A stretch of 42,462 nucleotides of DNA from CAZWHE01 sp964633825 (GCA_964633825.1 CAZWHE010000014.1:1-42462); one strand, 5' to 3'. Counted from the stretch's first letter, positions 17,111 through 26,102 are shown. Program-made: numbers and translations. Notes: a model not told the origin generated them from the sequence alone.

Positions 17111-18103
17111 TTATGAAGCAAGAAGGAAATCTTTTATCTCAACGTATCCCATTGCAATGAGTGCACGGCGAATGTCATACCGGGCAAAGCGCCGGCCCAC
17201 GCACCCCAGAACGAAAAACCGATTCTTTTCGAGGAAATGAGGTGCGTGAACCGGTCTGTCCCGAACCGTTCTCCCGATCTTTTTGGGATCGATATCGATA
17301 AAGCCTTCCACGGGGATTCCCTTGTCGAGCAGATGGGTCGTCATCTTTCTACCAATCGGGCCGGCTCCCCAGATGACCACTTTTCGTTTGTCCGCGAGGG
17401 GGCCCTGAGCCAGGTAGTGGCAGCGGCACCTGATAAAGGCATGCCGGCTGTAGTTTTTGTGAACACGGCAGAGCCTGTCATCGTGATCGCGCCAGAAATG
17501 GAGGGTATCGGCCGCTTTTACGATGCGCCCGCCCAACCCGTGAGTTCTGAGAACAAGGTCCCAGTCTTCGGGCCATCTCATCTCCTGATATCCGCCGAGC
17601 TTATCGATGAGCGAGTGTTTCATCATGATCGATGGATGGGGGAGAGGGTTTTCGACGAAGATTTCGGTTGCGATTTCGTCTTCGGTTCTCAGGCTGTTGA
17701 TCCATCTTTCATATGCCAGAAAACCGCCCTGGATGCGGCGGCGGGGAAAAAAACGGGTCAGCGACCCAACAAGGTCGGCGCCGTTCATGAGATGTTGTGC
17801 CTGAAGAACCAGGCGCTTGGGGTGGTAAATGTCGTCACCGTCGGCGCGCGCCAGAAAATCACCCGACGCTTTTCCAATGCCCAGGTTCAGAGAACCGACC
17901 AAGCCGATGCCTTTCGTTTTGACATAAACGGCTTTGGGAAAATGATGGGCCAGAGAAAAAAAAACGTCTTCCGAGCCGTCGGTCGATCCGTCGTTGACGG
18001 CAATGAGTTGAAAGGCGATACCGGACTGACGCGCCAAGGAAAGGAGGCAGGTTTTGAGATACGGCTCTTCGTTTCGGAAAGGCAGGATTACGGATACTTT
18101 CAT
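17111..18103 (-). CDS. Family 2 glycosyltransferase with a C-terminal Rossmann-like domain
   Basis: The N-terminal GT-A domain begins MKVSVILPFRNEEPYL, with VNDGSTDGSED and the metal-binding ARADGDDIYHP; WPEDWDLVLR near residue 190 is the typical acceptor-side ED motif. After the GT domain, VVIWGAGPIGRKMTTHLL starts a Rossmann-like nucleotide-binding segment of about 85 residues, also containing GFIDIDPKKIGR. That fusion suggests a glycosyltransferase for a surface glycan, but the substrate cannot be told. I chose ATG 18103; in-frame starts at 18163 and 18202 would add a basic N-terminal tail that overlaps an inverted repeat. There are no membrane segments. Confidence 0.85.
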   Translation of the reverse strand: MKVSVILPFRNEEPYLKTCLLSLARQSGIAFQLIAVNDGSTDGSEDVFFSLAHHFPKAVYVKTKGIGLVGSLNLGIGKASGDFLARADGDDIYHPKRLVLQAQHLMNGADLVGSLTRFFPRRRIQGGFLAYERWINSLRTEDEIATEIFVENPLPHPSIMMKHSLIDKLGGYQEMRWPEDWDLVLRTHGLGGRIVKAADTLHFWRDHDDRLCRVHKNYSRHAFIRCRCHYLAQGPLADKRKVVIWGAGPIGRKMTTHLLDKGIPVEGFIDIDPKKIGRTVRDRPVHAPHFLEKNRFFVLGCVGRRFARYDIRRALIAMGYVEIKDFLLAS

Positions 18104-18148
18104 ACGATTCTGCTCTTGATTCAGACGAGCCTTTTTCTTATTCTGCTT

Positions 18149-18223
18149 AACCCGGTTGTTCATGTGCCTTGTCTCATTGCACCACGCAGCCCCTTGCGAC
18201 AAAGCGCATGAAACAACCGGGTT
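18149..18223. repeat. Imperfect inverted repeat just upstream of selC
   Basis: The left arm AACCCGGTTGTTCATG (18149-18164) pairs with the right arm CATGAAACAACCGGGTT (18207-18223), with one bulged base. Further in, CCTTGTC (18167-18173) can pair with GACAAAG (18198-18204), leaving a loop of about 24 nt. It lies between the glycosyltransferase start and selC, close to where the selC promoter should be. Confidence 0.75.
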
Positions 18224-18237
18224 CAGTCCCTCTAAAC

Positions 18238-18333
18238 GGGAGTGGATAGGCGCTGGTGTGCCTCCTGGACTTCAAATCCAGTGTGGGGCTATATAACGTC
18301 CCGGGTGAGTTCGATTCTCATGCACTCCCGCCA
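18238..18333 (+). tRNA. selC: tRNA-Sec (anticodon UCA)
   Basis: The anticodon arm CTGGA-CTTCAAA-TCCAG carries UCA and resembles E. coli selC. The 5' strand GGGAGTG pairs with CACTCCC, followed by G and an encoded CCA (18331-18333); the eighth acceptor pair of the bacterial tRNA-Sec is G-G here. The D-arm has the 6-bp stem AGGCGC/GTGCCT with a 4-nt loop, a tRNA-Sec hallmark. The variable arm is long (GGGGC...GTCCC), and the T-arm is GTGAG-TTCGATT-CTCAT. The length of 96 nt fits. A T-rich stretch follows directly (TTTTATTTTT) and may end transcription. With selA nearby this shows the organism decodes UGA as selenocysteine; selB and selD are not in the window. Confidence 0.95.
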
Positions 18334-18951
18334 TTTTATTTTTGGCGATCAGCCGGCAACCACCAAATTCATCGGACCGGTGAAAGCACCCTGTGTTTGC
18401 GAATGGATTTTTTTGTCACCAAAAAAGACGATAAGGTCAATCCCAGCCAGAAAGGATTGACCTTACCATTTCCCCCGAACCTTTTCAGAAGATCCGAATC
18501 CCGATTTCGAATCTCGCTCTAAGGAGGTTCGTTCCGAAAAATCCTTGGTCATACCTATAAATAACAAAGAATGTGCCAACCCAGACGATATTAAAAGTAG
18601 AAATTTCTAATCTCTTATTATAAGGGAAGTAATAATCTGATTTATTCTGGTCGACCCGAAATAGGCTTGCAGTCGCTCTGTTTCACGCTCCAATTTTTAT
18701 GAACCTTTGTTCTCCCGTACAAAACCCTAACAATCGCTTCTTATTGTTAATAAATAGAGTTATGAAAATTGAACAATCGTTCATAGTCAATTCTCGAAAT
18801 GAGCCGGTACGAATTAACCCGCTATCGCCATATTTCCGTTAAAGTGCAATGCTGTGTAACTCGCTGGAGTTAAATTAATAACGTTTGTGATTCCCACAAG
18901 ATGAGCTTACGGACAAGAAGTGCCTATTAGGGAAATCTTTGTAGAAGAGAA
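18334..18951. other. Gene-free, AT-richer stretch of about 600 bp
   Basis: I see no credible coding region here. Apart from the hairpin at 18433-18464 it is unstructured by eye and, from about 18540 to 18950, clearly richer in A and T than the rest of the window. It separates the selenocysteine genes from the 3' end of the leftward operon. It could be a decayed gene or an old insertion, but no recognisable remnant is visible. Confidence 0.6.
18433..18464 (-). terminator. Strong hairpin, terminator-like on the minus strand
   Basis: AAGGTCAATCC (18433-18443) and GGATTGACCTT (18454-18464) form a perfect 11-bp stem around a 10-nt loop. On the minus strand the stem is followed, after a few bases, by a run of six T (complement of 18421-18426). 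That is the layout of an intrinsic terminator for transcription coming leftwards from the sulfatase operon, though it is about 490 bp beyond the last stop codon. Confidence 0.6.
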
Positions 18952-20325
18952 TCAATATCCCAGTTCTTTAAGCCTTTTTGAAGCTTCGTTATCAGCGGGA
19001 GGGATGAGCTTGTCGATCATGATTCCGGGTTGTTTCAAGAATTGAAAGAGCTCGTCTCTTTTTTCGGGATACTGGTTAATGACATTGCGCGATTCCAAAG
19101 GATCTCGATCAATCCGATATAGTTCCGAAGCCTCCCTGTTGAAATGCCTGTGAATCAGTTTCCACGATCGCGTCATGACGCAATACATGAGGTCGTTGTA
19201 AATGTTTCGGGCATGGGCCGGCCTGTTATCGTCGAGCCGAATCAGGGCGTCGGCATAAGCGAGACGCTCTGGTTCTTTTTTGCCGTTCATTAAACCAATC
19301 AGGCTTTGACCCGACATGGGAGGGATTTCGACGCCCACTGATTCCAGTATTGTGGGCATGATGTCTATGCTTCTCACGAGATCAGGGACAATACGTTTTT
19401 TCGGGCCTCCGGGAAGCCGGATGATCAGGGGCTGCCTGATCTGTTCCTGGTAGAGGATTCGGTGGTGCCACCATTCATGATCACCCAATCCTTCTCCATG
19501 ATCATTTGTAATGACAATGATTGTATTTTCATATCGTCCCGTCTCCCTGAGATAATCGAAAAGCCGGTTGAGCTCGCGATCCATGAACGCGATTTCGGCA
19601 TCATACACGGCCCGGGTCTGGTCATCTCTGCTCAGGTTGTTGAAATTCTTGAGGAGTTTGCGGATTTCAGGGGGAGGCGGCGGAAGGGGGATGCAGGAAT
19701 CGTGAGGATCAAAGAAGTGAAGCCACATGAAAAAAGGTTTTTGCGTTTCTTCGAGCCACTCGATCGCTTCTGTTGTCGTGGCGTCGCATCGGCGCTGGTT
19801 CCTGTCGAGAACCCAATCGGCTCTGCCCTCTTGATCGATGATCATTTTTTTATCGATGTCGCCTGTCAATCCGGTATTGAAGACGTCGAAGCCGAAGTGA
19901 AGGCCGAAGTATTCGGAAACGGGAAAGGCGCTCACGAACGCGCCCGTTGTCCACCCTTGGTCTTTCAGGATTGTCGCCAACGTGGGGTGTGCTCCTTCTT
20001 CCAGCGTATAATTCGATGCGCCGTGAAGGACGCGCAGACCGTGCTCGAAAGGGTAGAGACCCGTCATGATGGAAGCGTGGGAGACGGGCGTTACGGATGC
20101 CTGGGCGATTGCGAGCTCGAAACGAACCCCTTCGAGAGCGATGTCGTCCATATGAGGAGTCGTGTTGCCGGGATATCCGTAGCAGCCGAGTCTGTCGGCC
20201 CGGGTGGTGTCGAGCGTTATGAGGAGGATGTTCGGTTTTTCATTCTGCCCGGCGATATAAATCGTTAAAAGGAATGCTATAAGAACTGCAGCGGCAACGA
20301 TGATTGGGATGGCCGGGCGTTTCAC
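18952..20325 (-). CDS. Membrane-anchored sulfatase/alkaline-phosphatase-superfamily hydrolase
   Basis: The protein is 457 aa with an N-terminal signal-anchor (residues about 5-26), so the enzyme faces the periplasm. Superfamily motifs are NILLITLDTTRADRLGCYG (metal ligands), SVTPVSHASIMTG (nucleophile loop) and VITNDHGEGLGDH (metal ligands). The nucleophile position holds Thr (T-P-V-S-H) instead of the Cys or Ser (C-x-P-x-R) that is converted to formylglycine in true sulfatases. It may therefore be a phosphohydrolase, a phosphoglycerol or phosphoethanolamine transferase, or an inactive relative. The start is GTG at 20325. It is the last gene of the leftward run, 40 bp after the DUF4340 gene. 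Confidence 0.85.
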   Translation of the reverse strand: MKRPAIPIIVAAAVLIAFLLTIYIAGQNEKPNILLITLDTTRADRLGCYGYPGNTTPHMDDIALEGVRFELAIAQASVTPVSHASIMTGLYPFEHGLRVLHGASNYTLEEGAHPTLATILKDQGWTTGAFVSAFPVSEYFGLHFGFDVFNTGLTGDIDKKMIIDQEGRADWVLDRNQRRCDATTTEAIEWLEETQKPFFMWLHFFDPHDSCIPLPPPPPEIRKLLKNFNNLSRDDQTRAVYDAEIAFMDRELNRLFDYLRETGRYENTIIVITNDHGEGLGDHEWWHHRILYQEQIRQPLIIRLPGGPKKRIVPDLVRSIDIMPTILESVGVEIPPMSGQSLIGLMNGKKEPERLAYADALIRLDDNRPAHARNIYNDLMYCVMTRSWKLIHRHFNREASELYRIDRDPLESRNVINQYPEKRDELFQFLKQPGIMIDKLIPPADNEASKRLKELGY

Positions 20326-20365
20326 AATCGGTTAGATATCCTCAAATCGTTTTGATGGAATAACG

Positions 20366-21766
20366 TCAAGGATTTTCGTCGAACGGAGTCTCTTTTTCTT
20401 CACCGTTGTCTGATGAATCCAGCTCCTTGGGCTCTGTAAGATCGAATCGTTTCATGCGGAGCTTGTTGAAGCTCTCCCCGCTGATGACATAGTACCACTT
20501 TTCGAAACGGAGATTCAGCTCCTCGACACGTTTTCGGGCCTCTTCGAGCATTGTATCCAATTCCTCTTTCTTCTTTTCCGCCTCGGATTTTTCTTCGGTA
20601 ATGGCCGTCTCATCAGCTCCAGCATCTTCTTGTGCGGCAGCGGCCTCGTTTTCAAGGTCAGGATCAATACCGACCCTGACAAAGAGATAGCGGTTTTCGA
20701 CTGTCACGGTTTCTTTTTCGCTCATTTCTTCCTTGCCGGGCTTTTTTTCCATTCCGGCAGTGATTGATTCTCCTGTCCCGAAAAGGATTTCGCCGAAGAA
20801 GAGAAAATAATTGACCCCATCGTTGCACGAGATCTCGATGTGGCCTTTATTGCCGAAGAGTTGTCCCTCTCCATTGAGAAAAAAACCTTTGCTTGCCAGC
20901 GAAAGCTGAGAGAGCGGTTCGGGGGTGGGGCGGACTCCGGCAATAAGAAGGCTGTCGAGGGAGTTGGTGAACGTCCTGATCGTGTCTTCCTTGATCTGTT
21001 CGTCATCTCCCAGATCGGGAAGGGTCCATTTTTCATCTTTATTCTTTGTCAGTGTCAGGACCTCTTCCTCATCGATGCTTCTTGTTTCCTCGTCCACGGA
21101 ATAATTGTGGAAGACGGCCTTCTTAACGCTGTTCCGTTCCATGTGAAGGAGATCGGTGTCGATCCACTCGTTGAACGTGGAAGAGATGGCGTTCAACAGC
21201 TCGCCGCCGGGACTCTCTTTGGAGGCTTTGAGGTTAACGGCATAGATACGCTTGCTGTCTGGTTTGCGGATATAAGCCCAGTCGCGACGTCCTTCAACCG
21301 AATGCCCGACGATCGCTTCGGCCAGTGTTCGTCCCGATCCGTCTTTCAGCACGATGCATTTTCCGCGCCCTTCCATTGTGGCGGCGTCGTCACGCGGATC
21401 TTCGACTCCGAACTTGGTTCTGTCCTCGACTCGAATGGAACAGACTTTGTCCATCTTCAAACCGATGAGGGAGGCAGCGGCATTTGCCATCCGATCCTTG
21501 GCATCCGCAGGATATCCATGGTGGGAGGGGATTCTCCACAAACCCCTGTCAAATCTTATATTGAAACATTTGACCGTGGCAGTTTCGGGATCAGGCTCGA
21601 AGAGTTCGAGCTCCTTGCAGACAAGAGGGTCATTGAAGTCGGGAAAAAAGATTTCTCCCTGGTCGGAAAAAGCCTCCGGCTCTATTTCGGGCGGCACGGC
21701 AAAGAGAGCCGCGACACCGAGGACGAGGGCGATCAGAACGAGAAGGATGGTGGTGCTTGTCTTCAT
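20366..21766 (-). CDS. DUF4340 membrane-anchored protein of the Gld-type ABC locus
   Basis: The protein is 466 aa with one N-terminal membrane segment (residues about 5-24, TTILLVLIALVLGVAALFA) and a large extracytoplasmic part. It contains LWRIPSHHGYPADAKDRMANAAASL, KFGVEDP and a later WTLPDLGDDEQIKEDTIRTFTNSL segment, typical of DUF4340 proteins found next to GldA/GldF/GldG-type exporters. The second half has an Ala/Glu-rich, probably coiled region (about 380-425). Function is unknown. It lies 82 bp after the GldFG gene and 40 bp before the hydrolase. Confidence 0.8.
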   Translation of the reverse strand: MKTSTTILLVLIALVLGVAALFAVPPEIEPEAFSDQGEIFFPDFNDPLVCKELELFEPDPETATVKCFNIRFDRGLWRIPSHHGYPADAKDRMANAAASLIGLKMDKVCSIRVEDRTKFGVEDPRDDAATMEGRGKCIVLKDGSGRTLAEAIVGHSVEGRRDWAYIRKPDSKRIYAVNLKASKESPGGELLNAISSTFNEWIDTDLLHMERNSVKKAVFHNYSVDEETRSIDEEEVLTLTKNKDEKWTLPDLGDDEQIKEDTIRTFTNSLDSLLIAGVRPTPEPLSQLSLASKGFFLNGEGQLFGNKGHIEISCNDGVNYFLFFGEILFGTGESITAGMEKKPGKEEMSEKETVTVENRYLFVRVGIDPDLENEAAAAQEDAGADETAITEEKSEAEKKKEELDTMLEEARKRVEELNLRFEKWYYVISGESFNKLRMKRFDLTEPKELDSSDNGEEKETPFDENP

Positions 21767-21848
21767 TGTTTCTTAATGGTCCTTGTCGTAAATACGGTAA
21801 CTTTTGAAGCCTGATTTGCCGTCGATATCAGGGAGCAACGACGACGCA

Positions 21849-24599
21849 TTAGCTTCTCAACAGCCTCGATTTGGCCGCGCCCAGGTTTTCGCGAGCCCGG
21901 CGGATGAGAAAGACCAGAATAGCGATAGCCAGGGGAGGAATCACGGGCAGGATCATGGCCATTGTTTTTTTCTGGACACGGATCCTGCGAGTTTCCTGTT
22001 CCATGGCGAAGCGGCTGGTCTCGATCTTTCGATCTTTTTCCTCTTCGATTTTTGCTTTCTTTGCGCTCAGCCTCCGTTCTTCGACCTTCCGAACGCTGGC
22101 GATCATGATCTCCTTGGTTCGCATGTCGAGATCCGTACGCTCTTCCACAATCCGAACCTTCTCGTCGAAAGCGGCTTGGGCTTCGGCGAGTTTCATTTGA
22201 GCATCATTCTCGGCGTCTGATTCTTCCTTCATCGTCGTTTTCATGTGCTCGTTGACGAGGTTTTCGATCGTGGTCAATGTCCGGGATTTTCTCCTCTTCT
22301 TGCGGAGCGAAATCATACTGTCGTTTTGGGCAAGTGAGTCGACACAATTCAGAATGAATGTGACGTTGTCGAAGTCAAGCCATCTCCCTTTTCTGATCTC
22401 GAAAAACTGGTCGGAGATCATGTCGAGATCGGCAACGAGAATAACGTTGATCTCGGCAGGCTCGTCATCAATGGGGCTTGCGGCGGATTCGGCCTCGGGG
22501 CCGTCGATTTCCTCGGTTGTTTCGGAAGGTTCCTCTTTTTCTATGGGAAGGCTGCCGTGAATACGGGCCGCCATGACGTAGTTTTGTGGAGAGGGACGCC
22601 GTGGAAGGCGTTTCAGGGAATCAAACGATGCGAGCTGCGGGCCGAACCAGGACTGGTTCACCACGTTGTTCCAGTTGATGGCGCCTGACGTCATAACCGA
22701 AGTGCGAAGGAGCGGTTCGAAATTGAGGTCCGACTCTATGCCCACCCCCCGTCTCAGAGTGCCCGGAAAGAGCGTCAGGAGTTCCTGCAGCCCCGATGAA
22801 GTGATGTCGTTCTGATTGAATCCCCCGGAATTGTCCTGTTCGCGTCCCGCCTGGGTCACGAAAACGAATTCAGGCGAAAGATGGTGCAGCTGGGGGTGGG
22901 GATTTGCCGTATCCCAAACGATCAGATCCTGGGGCCAGCCGACATCGATCAGGTCGAAGAGTCTTTTCAGATCGCATTTCGGATCCTGATTCGGCTGCTG
23001 CTGTGCCATGAATGGATTGGAGCGGGGATTGGGTCTGGGAAGCATCGGCGAAAGCCCGATGTTTACCAGGGGAAGAGGATCGATCAGCAGAAGGACCGGC
23101 ATGCCCGATCGGATCGCTTTGATCAGGTTATCGAGCTGTTCATCTGTAAGAAGCGATGGGAGGGCGGAAACAATCACGTCCACATCATCGGGAATCGGAA
23201 TGTCGGCGTTGAGAGTGTCCACGTCGTATTGCTTTTTGAGTTCCTGAACGATTTCCCACGGCCTGGACTGTGCATAGGTCTGGAAATCGAATCCCCCGAA
23301 AAGCTTCAGGTCGTTGTCCAGAACTCCCACTTTGGGCCGATCGGCTTTCGAAACGACCCGGATCGTCCGTGTGAGCTCGTATTCTAAGGGAATTCCGGGA
23401 TGGAAGAATGAAATGACTTCCTCTTCCACTCCGCATATGAAAGCCGCTCCCATAAAGATCTCGTCCGAGGAGCTTTCTCCCTCTTCCTGGATGAAAACCG
23501 GCATGGGGCGGATGCCGAACTTGTCTTCCGCATCCCTGGCTTCCTGTGAATAGCGGTCGGGATGGTAGATCTTGATTTGGATGCCGTCTCCTCCGTAGGC
23601 GTCGTATTCTTTCAACAGCCCGAGAAGAGTATCGCGTGTGTTGACGTAGCCCGGAGGGACGTTCTCGCTGAGCCAGGCCTGAATGTAGACGGGTTTTTCG
23701 GGCGGCAGATCCTTCAGGCTCAGCTTTGTTTCCTCCGAAAGCGATGAGAGGCCTTCCTGGGTCACGTCGATCCGTCCCCCGGCCCGTCCGATAAGCACGT
23801 TCGCACTGATTGCGATGACGATCACGGCCGCAATCCTGAGAGCCGTTTGGAGCTTCGGGCTGACCTTCATCGGCATCGCACCGTCGGGCCAGCGCCTGCG
23901 TCCGAGAACAACGGAGTTCAGATAGAGCATGACCGCCACGATGGTGATGAAATAAGCCGCATCCTTGACCGCAATGATTCCCCTGCTAAAGCCCTCCAGG
24001 TGGACCACGGCGGCAAAAGAATTGATGCCCGTCCCCAGTCTTCCCGGAAAGATGAGGGCCAGGGACTGGGTAAAAGCGAAAACCGCGCAGAAGAGAGTTC
24101 CCAGGATAAATCCCACGGTGATGTTGCTGGTCAGGGAGGAAGCGAACATCCCCGTTGCAATGAAAGCCGCCCCCATCAGCCAGTAACCGAGGTAGGTGGC
24201 CAGAATCAAACGGAGGTCGGGATCACCGAGGTGAAAGAGAATAAGAATGTGGCTGAACGTGAAAAGAAGGGCGGCGGTAAAAACGGTCAGATCGGCCAGG
24301 AATTTCCCCAGCACGACCTGGAAATTCGTGCAGGGAAGCGTGAACAGAAGCTCATCGGTACCGAGCTTTTTTTCCTCGGCCCAGGTCGACATGGTGACCG
24401 AGGCCACAAAGATCATGAGGAGCCAAGGCATCCTGAAGGTGAGGGGATTCAGGTTTGCCTGATTGTTCGCAAAAAACTCCTCGGTCACGAAAGAGAACCA
24501 GGCCGTCATCCCGACGAATAGAATAATGAACACATAACCAGCCGGATTCCCGAAGAAGCTGGTCAGGTTTCTTTTGAATACGGCTTTTACAACCGACAC
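21849..24599 (-). CDS. GldF-GldG fusion: ABC-2 permease joined to a GldG-type extracytoplasmic subunit
   Basis: The protein is about 916 aa. Residues 1-215 form an ABC-2 permease with six membrane segments (NLTSFFGNPAGYVFIILFVG, TWAEEKKLGTDELLFTLP). A further membrane segment near 245-265 begins the GldG part, with DVTQEGLSSLSEETKLSLKDL and a periplasmic Rossmann-like region (DVDVIVSALPSLLTDEQLDNL, PVLLLIDPLPL). Residues about 770-880 are a long charged coiled coil rich in Glu, Lys and Arg, and a last membrane segment lies near 880-900. I chose GTG 24599 (MSVVKAVFKRN) because AGGAAGGA lies 7 nt upstream; the frame opens earlier at a TTG that overlaps this site. Function is the membrane part of a Gld-type exporter. 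Confidence 0.88.
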   Translation of the reverse strand: MSVVKAVFKRNLTSFFGNPAGYVFIILFVGMTAWFSFVTEEFFANNQANLNPLTFRMPWLLMIFVASVTMSTWAEEKKLGTDELLFTLPCTNFQVVLGKFLADLTVFTAALLFTFSHILILFHLGDPDLRLILATYLGYWLMGAAFIATGMFASSLTSNITVGFILGTLFCAVFAFTQSLALIFPGRLGTGINSFAAVVHLEGFSRGIIAVKDAAYFITIVAVMLYLNSVVLGRRRWPDGAMPMKVSPKLQTALRIAAVIVIAISANVLIGRAGGRIDVTQEGLSSLSEETKLSLKDLPPEKPVYIQAWLSENVPPGYVNTRDTLLGLLKEYDAYGGDGIQIKIYHPDRYSQEARDAEDKFGIRPMPVFIQEEGESSSDEIFMGAAFICGVEEEVISFFHPGIPLEYELTRTIRVVSKADRPKVGVLDNDLKLFGGFDFQTYAQSRPWEIVQELKKQYDVDTLNADIPIPDDVDVIVSALPSLLTDEQLDNLIKAIRSGMPVLLLIDPLPLVNIGLSPMLPRPNPRSNPFMAQQQPNQDPKCDLKRLFDLIDVGWPQDLIVWDTANPHPQLHHLSPEFVFVTQAGREQDNSGGFNQNDITSSGLQELLTLFPGTLRRGVGIESDLNFEPLLRTSVMTSGAINWNNVVNQSWFGPQLASFDSLKRLPRRPSPQNYVMAARIHGSLPIEKEEPSETTEEIDGPEAESAASPIDDEPAEINVILVADLDMISDQFFEIRKGRWLDFDNVTFILNCVDSLAQNDSMISLRKKRRKSRTLTTIENLVNEHMKTTMKEESDAENDAQMKLAEAQAAFDEKVRIVEERTDLDMRTKEIMIASVRKVEERRLSAKKAKIEEEKDRKIETSRFAMEQETRRIRVQKKTMAMILPVIPPLAIAILVFLIRRARENLGAAKSRLLRS

Positions 24600-24667
24600 G
24601 GCACAATCCTTCCTCAATAGAATTAACTTGTTTTAAAAAAGACCGATATGATCGGTTCCATGACGTC

Positions 24668-25426
24668 TTACTTAACGTCACCGGTGAGTGAGCAAAAAGA
24701 ATCTTCGAGTGATTTTCCTTTCTTTAGGATATTGTCGAGCGAGTCATCGAATATGATGCGCCCCTCGTGGATCAGTATGACGCGGCTGGCCATGGCTTCC
24801 ACTTCCTGAAGGATGTGGGTGGAAAGAAGGACGGTTCGGGTCTCGGCGAGATTCGAGACCATGCGGCGCACATGCCTGATCTGATTGGGGTCGAGTCCTG
24901 AAGTCGGTTCATCGAGAATCAGGATTTCGGGTTCGTGGAGAAGGGCCTGGGCCAGACCGACGCGCTGCCGGAAACCGTGTGAGATTTTGCTGACCGGTTT
25001 GTGTAGAACCTCTTCGATCCCGCATTCGACCGTTACTACGTGAATGCGATTTTTCATTTTCTCGGCGGAAAGCCCGCGGGCTTCCCCAAAGAACCTGAGG
25101 GTTTCCATGGGTGTCATGTCCGGATAGAGAGGGCCGGTTTCAGGAAGGTAGCCGATCATGCGCGCCGCCCGGATGCGGTCTCTGGACAGATCCATCCCGC
25201 CGATGAATGCGCGCCCGCTTGAGGGAGCCAGAAAGCCGGTCAAGATCTGCATCGTTGTTGTCTTTCCGGCCCCGTTGGGTCCCAGAAAGGCGACGACTTG
25301 CCCGCGGGGGATCGTGAAGCTCACCTTTTCGATTGCCGCGAACTCGCCGTAATGTTTCGAGAGGTTTTCGGCCTTGATCATCGATTCTGTGTCGTGCGTC
25401 ATGGCATCACCGTTTCTGTTGTTCAT
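24668..25426 (-). CDS. gldA: ABC transporter ATP-binding protein, GldA-like
   Basis: The protein is 252 aa and powers the GldFG permease encoded 68 bp downstream. Walker A is GPNGAGKTTT, the Q-loop region GYLPETGPLYPDMT, the signature ISHGFRQRVGLAQAL (H in place of the more usual K), Walker B LILDEPTSGLDP and the switch His is in STHILQEVE. No transmembrane segment. In-frame alternatives for the start are at 25402 and 25381; none has a strong ribosome site. In Bacteroidetes GldA is needed for gliding, but most homologues occur in non-gliding bacteria, so motility should not be inferred. Confidence 0.9.
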   Translation of the reverse strand: MNNRNGDAMTHDTESMIKAENLSKHYGEFAAIEKVSFTIPRGQVVAFLGPNGAGKTTTMQILTGFLAPSSGRAFIGGMDLSRDRIRAARMIGYLPETGPLYPDMTPMETLRFFGEARGLSAEKMKNRIHVVTVECGIEEVLHKPVSKISHGFRQRVGLAQALLHEPEILILDEPTSGLDPNQIRHVRRMVSNLAETRTVLLSTHILQEVEAMASRVILIHEGRIIFDDSLDNILKKGKSLEDSFCSLTGDVK

Positions 25427-25556
25427 ATCTGCCGTTCTAAGTGATGTTGTTAAGGGAGTTACCTGTTGAAAACAGGTTTAATTAGCGATTACGCGCCATG
25501 GTATCAACATGTTAGTTTCAAATTAGTTTCAAATCAGAAAAATTCCGAGCCTGTTT
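25427..25556. other. Spacer between the YlbF-like and ABC ATPase genes
   Basis: This 130-bp stretch contains a short stem, CCTGTT-GAA-AACAGG near 25462-25476, and two tandem copies of TTAGTTTCAAA near 25511-25533. It probably holds the promoter of the ABC operon. I see no convincing hexamers. Confidence 0.4.
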
Positions 25557-25940
25557 TCAAATAATAATCTGCTTGTCATCATTCGGAGTAATGATGGTAG
25601 ATTTCTTTGGAGGATCCCCCTTGGGATTGGAGATCGCCTCGTTGATCTGCCTCATTACATCCATGTAATAAGCCTGGGTGGCAAAGTATTCATTGATCAG
25701 GCTGTGCTTCTTTATTTTCTCAGTCAGATCGGTCATCTTTTGCTTATCTGGAACCTCGATGACGCTTCCTTTGCTCTCCAACTCCTGATACTTTTGTATA
25801 AAATCGAGATATTCCTCGAGGAGTTTCTTGGCTTCTTGGTCTTTGTCAAGTTTTTCAGAAAGATTGCGAAATCTCTTGACGATGTCGTTCTCATTCAACA
25901 AATGCCCCAAGCGGCTGGCGGCTTCCAGGATTTTTTCCAT
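25557..25940 (-). CDS. YlbF-family small helical protein
   Basis: The protein is 127 aa, almost fully helical, with the YlbF/YmcA pattern: LGHLLNENDIVKRFRNLSEKLDKDQEAKKLL, a short loop and a second long helix, then YFATQAYYMDVMRQINEAIS. In Bacillus the family works in a Y-complex that regulates RNase Y and competence; in other phyla its role is unknown. A strong site GAGGAGA precedes the ATG. A charged tail with TIITPNDDKQIII ends the protein. Confidence 0.8.
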   Translation of the reverse strand: MEKILEAASRLGHLLNENDIVKRFRNLSEKLDKDQEAKKLLEEYLDFIQKYQELESKGSVIEVPDKQKMTDLTEKIKKHSLINEYFATQAYYMDVMRQINEAISNPKGDPPKKSTIITPNDDKQIII

Positions 25941-26102
25941 CTCTTTCTCCTCAAGAGATTAGTCTGAATTTATTGTTAAATCGAGGATTATACCGAATGC
26001 CCGGAATCGGAAAATACAATTTTTAAGGTTCTGTTTCAAGCTCCATGATAAATCAACTTATCAATCAGGATGAATCTCCCTATCTCCTTTCTGGAAGAGG
26101 AC

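Noticed and set aside
24600..24617. TTG 24617 as the start of the GldFG fusion
   Set aside because: This stretch contains the AGGAAGGA ribosome site for GTG 24599 and is not likely to be translated.
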